A DNA stretch of 64,000 nt, taken from NCBI GenBank assembly GCA_022496185.1, contig WTXG01000019.1, forward strand, positions 62,001-126,000. Direction: 5' to 3'. A program made the position numbers and the translations under genes. This DNA is from Multifurca ochricompacta. Its lineage: Eukaryota; Basidiomycota; Agaricomycetes; Russulales; Russulaceae. The notes under the pieces were generated by a model that saw nothing but the letters and a program-made list of their open reading frames with translations, had not been told where the DNA came from and made no database searches. Every line of letters starts with the position of its first letter. The first letter of the stretch is position 1. Below, piece after piece: positions 44,606-57,428 of the stretch.

Positions 44606-45031
44606 CTTTATATCCCCGCCAGTGCAACCTTCTCCTAATGGCCTTTCACGGCTCTCACCCATATGTCTTTTTGGGAAGCCGTGTCTCCCGCGTACTTCAG
44701 AAACTCCTGCACAAACGCCGCTCCAAGAGGTTAGCCTACTTGTTCCGTTTTTTGTTTGGCGGTCTCGTTACCAGCAACCGCTTTCATTGCCCCTGATTAA
44801 CGCCCCGGACATCCTGTCACTCTGAATTCGTGGCTGGCCACTGGCGGCGAGAGCCTTGATGAATAAGTACAAGGTCCCTACACCCAATTCGAACCGTTTC
44901 CGAGCCAATTTCTGCCTCCTCGGCCTTTCTTCTCTGTTGTTCGAGAATTTACTAACCACTGCATTCCAGAAACACAGAACTACCACGGATTACCAGTAGA
45001 CGTACATACGATCACTCACGTCTCCCCCCAG
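44144..45031. other. Divergent promoter region with CT microsatellite and possible upstream exon
   Basis: Pure CT then CTTT repeats at about 44549-44609, within a pyrimidine-rich stretch. An ATG at 44638 opens MAFHGSHPYVFLGSRVSRVL, a plausible N-terminal exon of the F-box gene, but I could not join it in frame with confidence. Confidence 0.5.
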
Positions 45032-46392
45032 AAATATGGCATCTCATCATCCGCGAGGCTACTTTCATGGCACCAGACCCGTTGGACACAACAAATGAGC
45101 TATCATTCCTCGAAACGACCTCTCTTCACCTTCCTGCATATTGCTCAGCCATGCGTTTCAAATTAGCTCTCACCCTGGTGAGCAAGCGATGGAACGCTCT
45201 GGCTAAACCGTTTCTTTACGAGTTCGTCTGGATCAGCCGAGCGCAGCAAGCCAAGGCGCTCGCTCATACATTGCTCCTCGAGTTTGTTGAAGGTGCAGGG
45301 TCCAGTGGACGCTTCATCAGGAGGCTACATATCGAGACACCAGTGTTAGAGCGCTGCGCACCAGCGGACTTGCACACTATCCTGGAGTACTCGCGACAGT
45401 TGACAGTGTACACGGACCACCAATCTGTCCAACGTAATCGTTATGACATTCCGACAGATCCACGGTGTCGGCCAGAGCGCCTTCTTTCTCTCCTCGCACA
45501 TCCCCGCAGTCAGTTGCGCAGGCTCTCATGGACGAACTACGACGACCAGCCCTTCCAGCAGCGAATGTCTCCTTTGCAACAAATGCGCACCATGCGCCTC
45601 GAATACCTCGAACTTTCATCTTGTTCTCCGAATTTCCGCTCCTTCTTCTCTGACCCAACGTTCACAGCAAGTCACACTGGAGTCGTAGAGACACCAGTCC
45701 AGTTACCAGCACTGAAAAGCCTGAAAGTTAGCCTAGACAACGATATGTTCGCCACGCTTGCTACATGGGGTATGCCGACGTTGCGTAACTTGTCAGTCGT
45801 CTCTGCGGACTTCGGTCACGCTGGACCAGGATTCTATCAATTCTTGGAGGCTCATGGAAAATTGATTAAGCAGCTGGAGCTTGGCCACTCTTCGTCCATA
45901 GTAGAGGAACATTACTTAACTGCACCAGACAGGCGTGCGACTAATGACTTCTCTCTTGTCTGGATGTGTCCGAACGTAACGGAATTGATCTTTTCAGCTG
46001 ATGTTGAATGGCATTGGGAATCCCCAGATTGGATAGTCCCTCATGTCCTTCTGCCATACCACCCACGTGTGGAACTCATTGCCATACGTGATATGCATGC
46101 ACGCATCACGGACGCACTCAGTATGGGCCTTACAGGAGATGGTGGCCCAGCATTCTTTCCACTTCTTGAACAAATGTCCTCCCTCCTCCGTCATGAGGCA
46201 TTTCCTGCCCTCAAATACATCCGCGACCTTAGCGTTGAATCTACAATACTTCGCACGCGCCGACCGCACCCTGCTGTAGAGAAGTTTTGGAATAAGGTGC
46301 TTTCCCAATGCCAGGTGAGGGGTGTATGGCTTGAGGACCATGTAGGTGTCAACATCACTCTCCGCGGACTCAAACGCGCCAGTCTTATGTGA
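45032..46392 (+). CDS. F-box-like/LRR protein, basidiomycete type
   Basis: An exon begins after the acceptor CCCCCCAG at 45031 with EIWHLIIREAT, the typical start of the F-box in Agaricomycete proteins (LPxEIW). A short linker is followed by CSAMRFKLALTLVSKRWNALAKPFLYEFVWI, then about 350 residues with irregular leucine-rich segments (LEYLELSSCSPNF, LPALKSLKVSLDNDMF, MPTLRNLSVVSADF, CPNVTELIFSADVEW) to a stop at 46390-46392. The exon holding the true start lies upstream and is unresolved. An internal Met at 45067 would lose half of the F-box. F-box proteins recruit substrates to SCF ubiquitin ligases; the target is unknown, and this family is expanded and fast-evolving in mushrooms. Confidence 0.82.
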
Positions 46393-46741
46393 TAATGTAT
46401 TAAGTTTGCTACCTCTACTCATCCATACCATATGTATTATCATCATGATGCCTTGCTTTGTGGCAACTTCCATTATTATCGTGCACTGATCATTATTTAT
46501 CGTACAGTCTGATTATTCATCTTTCGTCACTGCATTCTTAATCACAATGACTGACTATCTATCTATCTTAACATACAGTAAGCGGTTTCGGTGAGCGACG
46601 CAGAGAGCGAGAACTCGCGCTCAAAGGATATCCCGGTTAGCGCTTAGGCAGCATTCTGGCGCGGTGTGTGAATTCGGCTCCAACTGCCCATCAACCTTCA
46701 ACACCAGCCTTGCTTGACTCAATTACAACCGACCGCACCCA
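46393..46741. other. Intergenic
   Basis: 3' region of the F-box gene and promoter of the phosducin-like gene. TATCTATCTATC and ATTATTATC low-complexity stretches only; no gene seen. Confidence 0.5.
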
Positions 46742-47870
46742 ATGGTGGAGCTTTCTCAGTGTTCCATTAGCCATACCTTCTTACACTCAGAGTAGAACGG
46801 AGATCGTCTCGAGCAACTTGTTCTCTCAGGTGAACTCTTTCGGGGGCGAGCCGTTCAACCTCACCTGCACGTTCTGTTACAACCGGTAGCAATAGCGATG
46901 ATGAAGATCCTTTGGGAAAACGAGTAGACGAGGCCGACGTCCAAACGCAAGCAGGAGATTCGATTGGCCTGGGGCCTGGGCGCACCGGTGTGAAGGGCGT
47001 CATCCGCGACCGCAACGAAGCCGCAGCGCGCGAGCGTTCTAGAAAGGCGGAGGAACTGGCAAATCTTGTTGCTCGAATGGAACACGCAAACCTTGGCGGG
47101 AAGACATTCCTTGAAGAACGGAATGGGAGTGCCACCCTTGAGCGGCAGCAAGGGGGACGGTTCGGGCACCTCCGCGAGGTCGGGTTAAAAGGGTTTGTTC
47201 CCGCTGTCGAGGAGGATCAAAACGTGTGGGTAGTGGTGCACATCTACGACCCCGTACGTGGGTTCAGGCTTTGCTTTGATCGACGCGACTCCATTATCTC
47301 TCATCTTTCATTGACCGTGCACAAGTCACTCGACAGGTGCGACACAATCGACAATCGGCTCTCACACTTAGCGCGCGAACACCCAGACACCAAATTTATC
47401 AGGTGTCGTGCATCTGCGATCGGATTTGCGCTCAGTCCGGAGGCGAAGCCACGAAGTTTACGTCCTCCCTCGTCGACATATTTATCTAGGTCGCGTATCA
47501 CCCCTAGGTTTCCAGAACAAGATGAAGACGACCCATATGACGATGGTATAGACGAGGCCCCAATTATTGATACCCTTGGCGAGGATGAAGATGAAATTAA
47601 TGTGGACACGGACATGCTCCCCACGATGCTTGTCTATCGCTCTGGCCAGCTTGTCCACAACTGGGTACGAGTAGATTGGGAGGTTGGCTCGTTGGGAATA
47701 GACGAACTCCTCAAGCGGTGCGCGCGTTGCTACCCATTTCCGGAAACATCTTGACTTTGTCGCGCCGTAGGCATCATATCATCCAACCATCACAGCTCGG
47801 AAGGTCCTTAAGCGTACCTCTTGATGACGAGGACGATTTAGTCTTCGGCTCTTCTGATGGAGAGTTCTAA
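46742..47870 (+). CDS. Phosducin-like protein (thioredoxin-fold)
   Basis: The best model has a first exon ending right after the ATG (46742-46744), an intron 46745-46795 (GTGGAG...GTAG), then NGDRLEQLVLSGELF, the usual phosducin-like N-terminus. Further exons end at 47253 and 47717, and resume at 47326 and 47771. Hallmarks: VKGVIRDRNEAAARERSRKAEELANLV-type helix (46990), GRFGHLREVGLKGFVPAVEE, the thioredoxin-like core VWVVVHIYDP joined to SLDRCDTIDNRLSHLAREHP, KFIRCRASAIGFAL, LPTMLVYRSGQLVHNWVRV, and the acidic tail DDEDDLVFGSSDGEF. The family binds G-beta-gamma and CCT chaperonin. A one-base frame change is needed near 46850, beside a G5 run in a non-conserved linker, so either the assembly or my model is off there. 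Confidence 0.85.
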
Positions 47871-48203
47871 GAAAAAGATTGTAGTCATATTCCGATATAA
47901 GTAGCGATATCATCGAGTTTCCATTCGTTTGGCATGATTAATGAATCCAGTAGTTATGATCACCTAACGTGACATGCACCTCCACCTTTCCTTGGAGCCC
48001 ATCATTTGCTCCAGCTCTCGCATATCTGGCATTCTACAGCCTTCGCTTGTATTGTCAATGTGTTCAATTAATCTGATCACCCAGAATTTCCAACAGGCAT
48101 CCAACTTTCTCTTGTGGTCAGTTGGTACCGCTTCGACAATCCACTTCACATGTTAGCAATACATTAATTTAACTCACTTTCGCGTTGAGTGGTGTTAAAT
48201 AAC
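47871..48203. other. Intergenic between convergent genes
   Basis: AT-richer 3' region shared by the phosducin-like and protease genes. No gene or repeat recognised. Confidence 0.5.
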
Positions 48204-50514
48204 TTAATACAGTGCAAATGTTGCGCATACAACTGTCAGTAAATTTGTGATGCCGACCGAAAATAATGGTACGCGTTTTGGGCCAGCACCGGTACTGGGG
48301 GAAATCTCCGAGGGTAGGCTGGGATGCGCTTGAGGAACACCCGCCGTCCCTGCCCCCAAAAATGAAGGAGCGCTGGATGGCGCCGCTTCATAGGTCACTG
48401 TGCAAACATTAGCGCTATCGGCAGCTATCCGAAGGTCAGTAACGTACTCGGGAGGTTGCCGCCAAGGGTGGTATTGGCAAGCTGAACTCCAACTTGCAAG
48501 CGTTGGGCAGCGTCCGAAGGCACGGTCGACAGAAACCCGACACGAGGCTGATCTTGTGAGGGATGGGTTAAGTTGCCGTAGTAAAAAGCAATAAAGACAC
48601 TGCTCAAAGGTATAGGTAGCTGCCATCAGACCAGCAGTCCTGCTTACGATTTGAAAAAAGGATCGCCAATGCTCCAACTGTACAGAAAGCCTGAGCCAGG
48701 AGGATCCGTGGGAGCAATATTTGGAGTGCAATAAGCGGTAGTGTCTTCAAATGTCTGAGATCCAAAGTCGCGCGGGTCCAAAGGGTATAGATTTCCGCCA
48801 ATTTGGAAAGCGAGTGTATGCGCCTCTGAACAATCATAAGTATTACCCCCAAGGTGCCCAGTAATTGATTCCAGAACATCCTTGGGGCCACGAATAAGTG
48901 AATTCCCCTGAATATAAGACTATAAATGTTATCCGAAGACCAGGCAAGGGACGAACAGTATCGAGCAAGGCAGTCAAAGTGATGTTTGACGCGACAAGGG
49001 CTGACCGTGGCACTTCCGCCCGTCAAAGTACACGTCGTCTACTGCAACTTCCCATGTAATGGGGTAAACCTATTTGATGTTCGGTTTGGGCAACGTATAA
49101 GATTGCAAATGAGTTGCACCTCATTTGGGGAATCCTCGGGAGCCGGAAGTCCACCTTCTGCAACAGTATACCCGCGTAAAGGAACCCAAGTTAAGTCTCC
49201 AGCAGCTATGCCTATTGGCAGCTCTCCAATTGAGAGCATCCCTTGATTTCCACCAATTTCAACAGTGTCCCGTTGCATTGAAATGGCCACAATTGGTGAA
49301 GCTAATGCACCGGCCAAGATGAGTCGCGTAAGAAGCGGGCCGTTCGTAGCAAAGCTTGCAAGGGCATCGTCCACACTCGGTGACAACAACCGGCCCCAGT
49401 CATCGCGCGTAGCTGAAGAACCTTGCCCACGGATTTCAGACAGATCAGGGAAAATACGAGTAGAAAAAGCGGGGAGATTCCAAGCTTCTAGACTGGCATC
49501 CCGCGCAGTTTTGGAGACCAGTAACCTGTTCCAAATTATGCTGTAATATATCATGTCGTCAGTACAACCAGAAGCAGCGGAGCGGAGGATAGCTCTGAAA
49601 GGCTGAAGAACGTTTTTCCGCACATCCTGTAAACTCAAGCAGGAGGGTATGCAGGTGGTGTCCTCGCACCCTAGCTGAGAGCACCGTAGAAGGCTCACTA
49701 TACTATCAGAATAAGGTCTCGTCCGGCAAAGAAGATGACGGCATTAAGTCAAGCCGTGAATCAGAAACGCCAGGAGGAAGCGCAATGAGAACCGAAGACA
49801 GGGTTAACTTCGCCGAAGTTGCATCACATCCGAGATCGGGGGGACTATGGACCTCTGGAGGGCATTGCTGGCTCACCTGTTCACTGGGAACCCGAGCCCA
49901 AATATTCCAGCAGAGCCTGTCTGCAGTACGCTCGTATTTGTTTCCGATATTGCGGCGAGATACTGGTCTTGAAGACGCAAGCCAGCAACGCCCGCGACGT
50001 CCTTCCCAACAGGTCCCTGAGCATAGGTTCCAGTGAGGGAATCGCCATACGCGAGACGAACAGCTAAACCGCTTGGTTGGAAGGATGTCTGATGGTATAG
50101 TGGGACAGAGACGGAGAAACAGTCCGCGGAGCATGAGCTAGAAAGCACCCAGAGATCGGAAGAGCCAGTGTCTGGTATGAAACGAGAGATCAAGGGTACA
50201 GATTTTGTGAAAATTCTGGAACATACCAAGAACGAGGGGCGTGAAGGTCTCGCCTATTTGAACTAGCACGTTGTACGTTCTAATTGCGCGTTGAGAAAAG
50301 GCTCAGCGGCACTTTTGAGTACGTACACATCGTAATAGTCTCCCAAGCCTATTGAGCCCAATTTAGGCACCCGCCGGCGTATACTGTGTGCCCCCTGTCT
50401 GGTCAATGGGAGGTGAAGCGCGGACCCCGGTTGGATAGCCGGCAGTGATAGAGGAGTTGCCCATGACCAGGGTGGGTTAACAAGAAGTGGGAGATGAAGA
50501 AGAGGAAGGAGCAT
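48204..50514 (-). CDS. Pepsin-type aspartic protease (A1), probably GPI-anchored
   Basis: The minus-strand start MLLPLLHLPLLVNPPW (50514) is a signal peptide, followed by a propeptide with basic pairs (SIRRRVPK). First catalytic motif DTGSSDLWVLSS (50160), then CSADCF, YGDSLTGTYAQGPVGKDVAGV and TGSAGIFGLGFP. Further exons carry LTRLILAGALASP, GNQGMLSIGELP (49210) and VYPITWEVAVDDVYFDG. The second lobe includes the LVDTGNS-type site around 48900, with GFLYSWSIGDPFFKSV and FYYGNLTHPSQDQPRVGFLS after it. The tail is Ser/Pro/Thr-rich (EAAPSSAPSFLGAGTAG) and ends in a hydrophobic stretch (GITNLLTVVCATFALY), the pattern of a GPI-attachment signal. Predicted to act at the cell surface or secretory path. 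Exon limits in the second half are approximate. Confidence 0.87.
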
Positions 50515-50883
50515 GCCCAAGCCACAGCACCTACGAAGTTGTCAGAAGGAGGCGGAGGTATTGAAGCTAGAAAACGGAAAAGAGAAGGAGGGGGAGTAAG
50601 AGAGGAAGGGAAGAGAAGGGAAGGGGGGAGGGAGGGGGTAACAAGCACACGCGCATATAATTGACCGACAACCGACGGGAACCGGGTCGGGTTCTAAAAC
50701 TACTGAATCTCTCCAAACAAGCGCGTTGGAGCAACGTGTGTGGCCTGCCTTCGCCTTCGTCCCTTCTCTCGTCATTGTAGGTCAACTCATGGAGGCTTGA
50801 GTTGTTAGGGTCCAAAGGACCTTTTCCTCCTTCAAGGAAGACTCCTACCTATTCCTCTTCAATACAGCTATTTGCTATTGAGA
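50515..50883. promoter_or_regulatory. Divergent promoter between protease and GCN2
   Basis: 369 bp between two start codons. Contains a long GGAGGG/AGAAGG purine tract (50560-50640). No uORF set like that of a GCN4-type gene is evident. No specific factor site can be assigned. Confidence 0.5.
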
Positions 50884-53800
50884 ATGGACTCCACACTACC
50901 AGAACAGCAGCAGCAAGAAATCACTGCGCTAAAATCCATTTATGCTGAAGATTTCAGGGAATGTCAACCTAAAGCCTGGAAAGTACGTCGTATAAGCGGC
51001 ATGTCAGTGCTGAGTCGTCACAGCTATGCGTGCTCAATGATCTCGCTGTTTCCACGTAGGCTGCAGCAAGGCTTCCTGAGTTCATCATCAAGATCACACA
51101 CCCAGACGCCCAACATGCTGCTAAGATCTACTTTCACTTGCATACTATGTTATTACTGTCCTAAAACCTAATGATGGTGGCTCATTCATGTCATTATAGA
51201 TTTCCAAGGACATACCCTACAAATGCTCATCCTATATTCACTGTACAACATCCCGTCAAAGGCATCTCAAATGATTTTGTCACGAAGCTCTCGAACTTTA
51301 TTCAGGCTGAAGCACGGCAGTCTTGCGGGACAGAGATGGTTTTTCAGGTGAGCGAGCACTCTTTTGGAGTAATGTCCCCAGAGGAAAGCAGGTGTGAGAG
51401 GAGGATGCCGCAATTTTAGATACCCTGCCCACAAAAAAAAAGTTCATTTATACTGATTATATTCAGGTCGTTACTGCTGCGCAAGACTGGATTTCCACTA
51501 ACATCACACCTCCGGTGGAAGTTCTTGGTTCATTGGCCTCGGAGATGATCAAACGCGCGTCGGAGGAAGAACAAGTAAGCGTCTGTCGAGTATGTCCTTT
51601 ACTTGTGCTGAGGATCATTTGCTCCATCAGGCAAGGAAACGGCGTGAAGAAGTTGAAGCTCAACAAGAGGCAGAGCGCAAGCGGCGTCTCGCTGAAGCAT
51701 TCAATGAGAAAATGCAAGAAGATGTATATCGGCACCAGATGGAACGCGAGAAGCACAGAGCCCGACACCGTGCACAGTCTGATGCAACTGAGGTACCCGA
51801 ACTTGCAGACGACATCCTTACCCAATCGTTCGATCGCGAGATTGTCGTGAATGGGTTGCATTTCCATGTTGTCAAACTCTTTCATCCACGCCACGGTCAG
51901 TTGTTATATAATGTCCGTTCCATGTAATTCAGAAACCCTGCAGATTGCCTCGGCACCATCTATCAAGCTGAGCCTATTTGCGATGATATAGCGGCTACCC
52001 TTCCGCTTGAGGTACATCTGGTCGTATTCGACACACACTATTATACCACACACCAAGGCCGCAAGAAGCTCAAGCTCGTACAAGACGAAGTTCAGCGTCT
52101 TATAGGGATCTGCCATGAGAACGTTGCCAGTGTATATGCCGTTAAGCTCATTCTCCCTCAGTCAAGTGGTGCACCCCAGCTTGCAGTCCTCATAGAACAA
52201 AGACCGCAGTTGACATTGCATGACTTGTTAGAGGACTGTGATACTCTACGCGAGGAGCGTGCCTCGGTGCGTGTATAAGTAAGGATTGTTTTTCGTCCAG
52301 TCTGACATTGTGAAAGAGCTATCTCACCCAGATCCTAACAGGATTGAATGAGGTACATTCCGTAGATCTTGTTCATAGAGGTAAAACGATGACACTCTCG
52401 CGTGGAGGTCTGCCTAAAGTTGTCTAAAGGCTTATCTTTACGCTCCATTGGACTTTTGAGTCGCGAGAAGTTGGGCCAATCTAAACTCGTCAAACTCTTG
52501 AAAGTCGGCTACTACGTCAAATTGTTAGATCTCCACCGGTCAAATCCATTCGGACCCAACTCGCTCCCCATCTCTGATTCGGCGAACCTTCCGGAAAGCT
52601 GGTAGGCTCTTTACATTTTTGCTAGAGGGCAAGTAATTCATTTTCATAGGCTAGCGAAGGAGTCCATGATTCGGCATTGATATACACGAAGGCTCGTGAC
52701 ATTCATTATGCCGGTGTTGTGTTCCTACAGATGCTCCTGGGTCGTGATGTGGTGGATCGTTTCCCAGATGCGCAGGCGGCTCTTGTATCTTGTAAGTCAT
52801 GAGGTGTGGGTCAGCTACGCTTCTCACACATCTCAGCATCGATATCCCCTGCCCTTCAGCGAATTGCGTTGAGCATGGTCTCGCAAAAGAAGAAATATAC
52901 ATCATGTACTGCCATTCTTGTAGAAGTAGCCCAAATCCCGCTTCTTAAATCGCGCGCGGTTGCGATACCAGTTTCTGGTAAGGTTGCGAAGCTTGGTCCT
53001 TGGGCACCATAATGATTGTGATTATCAAGACCCAAGAACACCTGTGCTTCAAGCATATGGCAGTTCACCAGAGGTTGACTATTTTAGAGTGCCGATCCAA
53101 AGACGACAGCAGACTAGCCGTTGGAAGGAGGATTGGGAGGAACTGGAGCTATTGGTATGAATCATCAAACATAGTCGCTAGCTTGCCCTCTGACATTTTC
53201 TTAGGGCCGAGGCGCATTTGGCTCGGTGGTTAAGGCGCGCAACAGAATAGATTCTCGGATCTACGCGGGTACGATTATGTTCTAGTATATGAGCGCCTAG
53301 TGACACCCCTATTCCCCAGTCAAGAAGGTACGCTTACGGACCCCAGATACCGATAATAAGATCTTACGAGAGATCAATGCCCTGAGTCGGCTGTCGCATC
53401 GGTTTATTGTGCGATATTATACCGCATGGTTCGAGGACTCAGAGTCGCTATCCACGGCTGCATCTTCAGACGATTCAGGTGATGAGACTGCGGATGGGGT
53501 CACATCCGTTTTAAGCGGGATCCACCGTCGCGATGGCTCATCGGATCCATTTAGTATTGATCTCGATGAACTTGAATCAGGGAGCCGCTCCTCCACGTCA
53601 TTTCCAAGCATTCATTTTACCGGCTCGGGTTCAGGTGGGACAGAAGGCAGCGATGGAGAAACCGACGGCGATGAAATAGATGCTGACGATCTTGGTGCGA
53701 TGTTCGAGGCCTCGCGGAATGCGGCCATCAATGTAGTGCCTCGCACGCCACCCCCGTCTAGACCTCGCACGCTTTACATCCAGATGGTTAGTAATTTGAT

Positions 53801-56800
53801 TGATTATGGGTCCATCCTCATCAATATACAGGAATTTGTGGAGCGGCAAACGCTAAGAGAGGCAAGATGACCCGTTATGTTCTTGCTCGCGGTGCTTAAG
53901 GTAGCCTACGTAGCGCATCGCAGAAGGCCTTTCGGAGGATGAGGCATGGCGCTTATTTCAACAAGTTGTCGATGCCCTTGTGCACATGTCAAGCTTGGGC
54001 ATTGTTTGTAACTGATTATGACTTCGTTTCCACGGAGACTAACTGTACTCAGCTTCACAGAGATATCAAACTTACGAACATTTTCATCGGTGCGAAGGAA
54101 TGTCTCCGTCACCCACATTGTCCTGATCCTTGCATAAGATGGAAAAGGGGATTGCAAAGGCAGGCACCTCAAAGCGCAATGGCTACTGCTTGTGCTGACA
54201 AACTGTCGGAAGTCGGCGATTTCGGCCTTGCTACGTCCAGTCTAGCTGCAGCAGTAGAGCCATCCGGACTAGCTCCGCACGCAATTACAGCCGATGCTGA
54301 AATGACACTAGGTTCGTCTATAGCCTTTTCCCTCATGTCAGTATCCCTTTTATCATCAGCAGAGGTTGGGACCAAATTGTACATCGCGCCTGAAGTACAG
54401 TCACCAAAAAAAGGTCCACGGAATCATACTAAGGCGGACCTCTATAGTCTCGGGGTGAGCCAGTGTGCTGCCATATGTGAGGTCACTAACAGTCTCCAGA
54501 TCGTGTTTTTTGAGATGAACTACTTCTTCTCAACGAGGGCTGAACGCATCGCTGTCATCGAGGATTTGCGTAAGAAAGATATAGTTTTCCCTGGTGACTG
54601 GGATGCCCATCGGACTCGCCAGCGACAGAGTAAGGTCTTGCCTAGCACCCTTTGGCATACTAATTCGATGATACTTCCCAGTCATTACTTGGTTGCTCAA
54701 ACACAACCCAGAAGGACGTCCAACCGCGCTTGAGCTATCCCAAAGTAGTCTACTTCCCCTAACGTTGGAGGATGAATACTTCAAAGGTGCATTAAGGATG
54801 ATGAGTAAGTCGGTAGCCAAGGGTTTGGGCGAGCGCTCATTTGTCCTTCAGCCAAGCCCGATTCCCCTCACCGTCAGGCAGTTCTTGCCGCGCTCTTCAA
54901 CCAGACGTCCCGGGGCGTGCGCGGGTTTCTTTATGATAGCGATGTCGAGCATCCAGAACACGCGTCACTGAATGGGATCGTTCGTGACACGTTGATAGCT
55001 ATCTTCCGCTTGCACGGCGCAATCGAAATGGAACCGCCGCTGATGATGCCGGCCGCTGACAATGGCGATGACACGTCACGTGTGTTATTTGTCGACAGAC
55101 ACGGAGAGGTCGTAGGGCTTCCCACCAATGCGTTAATCCCGTTTGCGCGCGTTGCAGCACGAAACAACCTCAAACGGATTAAGAGATTCCATATCGGCGA
55201 TATATACCGCCCCAAGTGAGTTTTTGCCTCAGTGCCATTGTTCCATCTCGCCTTGACCTGCACATAGCTTGGTTGCCGGGCACCCAATGGTCTACAAAGC
55301 CGCTGCTTTTGACATAATCTCGACAGATGTAGCCAATAGCGGCCCAGTATCGATTGCAGAGTCGATCATCATAATGAATGAGTGCCTGGATTCGTTTCCA
55401 AACCTTTCGCAACACTATGAGATACATATATCTCACTCAAAGGGTAACCCTTATCAGTGCTTCTGGTTTCCACGCTAACCATGGCTAAGTTGTTGAGATG
55501 GCTTTGAGCCGAGTCCCGCATGATATCCGCGATGTTGTTGTTGAGATCATCACCCAGGTCAAGCCGTCCTGGGCTCAGAAACGATCCATGCTCCTCAAAA
55601 AGGGCCTTTTGAGAAGTACTGTGGACGAGCTGGAAGTCTTAAGTGATACAGGTGAGTGAGGTGTTATTTCTGATTGCACGACGGTTGATTGGAAAGATAT
55701 AGAGGATGATATCGAGACTCTCGTCGCCCGAATGGAGAAGGTCTCTCCCCCGCTTGTGACAATCATGGTACCTGCCCTGGATGAAATAAAGAAGGCAATT
55801 CAATTCACAACCCTTGCCGGAGTCGTAATGCCTGTATTCTTCCACCCTTTGATGATAAGTGGTCACAATCCTACTTCAAAGACGGATTGTGCTTTGAAGT
55901 TGTCAGACGAAGTAAACGGGGGGATATATTGGCTGCCGGCGGCCGGTTAGCCAAACAGTCGCGGAACGCCTCTAGTCAACTGATGATTCATCTTTAGATA
56001 TGATCACCTTATCTCTCAGTTCTCTCTGTCGAAACCCAGCAGCAGCACTGTCTGCGCGATAGGATTGCAAATTTCCTTAGAGAAGATCCTTGTTGCCTTG
56101 GCCGCATATCAGGCAATCTCTGTGAAGAACCTACTACGAGAGCAACGCTCTTTTGGTTTTTGGAGCCCCAGGCGGTGTGATGTTTATGTTGTGTCCTATC
56201 AACCCGGATATCTCAGCGAGCGACTCGAAGTGGCGGCACTTTTGTGGAGGCACAATATCAGCGCAGACGTTATGTACGAGACAAGTATTCCTGATGGTGA
56301 ACACGAAAGCTACCTTGAGGTGTGCCATCGTGAGGGCATACTGTGCGTATTGATTCTCTTCCTGCACCCACGTCGCCTTGACGTTTGCAGGTTCTCTGTA
56401 TGTCCCCGCCCGCGTTCTGCGCGCCGCGATCAGCCTGCATTCAGGATCAAAAGTATTCTCAAGGGTACGGAATATGGCAGTTCGTAATCTCGGGTGATCT
56501 CATTAGCATTATGAATGACTATCTTTTTTTTCTCTGTTTAGTTTCCAGACCAGAACTTGTGCCGTGGCTCCAAGACCAAATTATTGAGCAGAAGCGGGTT
56601 GACACTGAAACATCCGGGGCCGCTATTCCGTCGGAGACTTCGCAAGGCCTAGTCCGGTCCAAGTCGTCCAGTCCTATGCCGGACATCCAACTAGTACTTC
56701 CAGGAGATGCCCGAAAACAGCGTAAGCAAACGAAGCAAATATTCCTCGAAAAAGGTAAGAACCAATTTACAAATCGCGCTTTTCGACGCTTATTCACTTT

Positions 56801-57092
56801 TTGCTATGTCGCAGCGTTCGAGATGGGTTTACGAATCAGTTCTGCATTTCAATCTGGTATCCCAGTGGTGGCTTTCGATGCTCCAGCAAACGTCTTCGAT
56901 ACATTATGTAAATCTTCAAGCTGGGTTACAGATGACGAGATTTGGAAGACGGTGGTACCCTTATTCCCGCTCTCGAACACCGGATATGCTCCACAAATAC
57001 GTGAAGCCGTCTCTCGTCGGCGCGTGGAGGGTCACCACTTTATCCTGCTGTTCGCTGTCCGAGACAGCCGCGTGCACCTCCTGACGCTGTGA
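50884..57092 (+). CDS. GCN2: eIF2-alpha kinase GCN2
   Basis: Many short exons. Domain order is that of GCN2: an RWD domain (EQQQQEITALKSIYAEDF, FPRTYPTNAHPIFTV; 50884-51350) that binds Gcn1; a charged coiled coil (RKRREEVEAQQEAERKRRLAE; 51640); a pseudokinase (51900-53000: HVVKLFHPRH, VHLVVFDTHYYTT, LLGRDVVDRFPDAQAALV); an active kinase with GRGAFGSVVKARN (53205), HRFIVRYYTAWFED, HRDIKLTNIFI (54057), GDFGLAT (54218), VGTKLYIAPEV and KADLYSLG; a HisRS-like domain (VRGFLYDSDVEHPE, RFHIGDIYRPK, DILAAGGR); and a C-terminal dimer/ribosome-binding region. It phosphorylates eIF2-alpha on uncharged-tRNA or ribosome-stall signals. An acidic insertion of about 120 residues (53430-53800) splits the kinase N-lobe, as is usual in the family. 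One base appears missing near 55873 (HNP to YFKDGLCFEVV). Confidence 0.94.
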
Positions 57093-57428
57093 TTGAACAG
57101 TCCTTAGTCGATGCGCACCGGTGACATTATACTAATATCGTGTTTTGCTTGTAGCATATGTACGATAGAATATCTACGCTTATAATTCCCAAGCCCCAGC
57201 CTTAACAATCGTTAAGGCCCTCCACCTGGCTGAGGTGATTGCAGGTCCTACACGCCACGATAATACTTAAACCTACATCTGAAGTAAAAGGTGCATTACA
57301 GCATATAGACAAGACTAAAAATAACAACTGGAAAAAAGTAACGTTATAGACGGGAAAAATATAGCAGGAAGGCCCATCACATACGTGTAGCTTCAGCGAG
57401 TTCGTAACATTCAATGGACCCTGACCGA
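57093..57428. other. Intergenic between convergent genes
   Basis: AT-rich 3' region of GCN2 and of the Zn2Cys6 gene. No gene or repeat recognised. Confidence 0.5.

Noticed and set aside
44549..44609. CT/CTTT repeat as a regulatory element
   Set aside because: A plain microsatellite in a divergent promoter; nothing in the sequence shows a specific role.
28442..57092. A metabolic gene cluster around the Zn2Cys6 regulator and amidotransferase
   Set aside because: Neighbours are unrelated housekeeping genes; no polyketide, peptide, terpene or tailoring enzymes are present.
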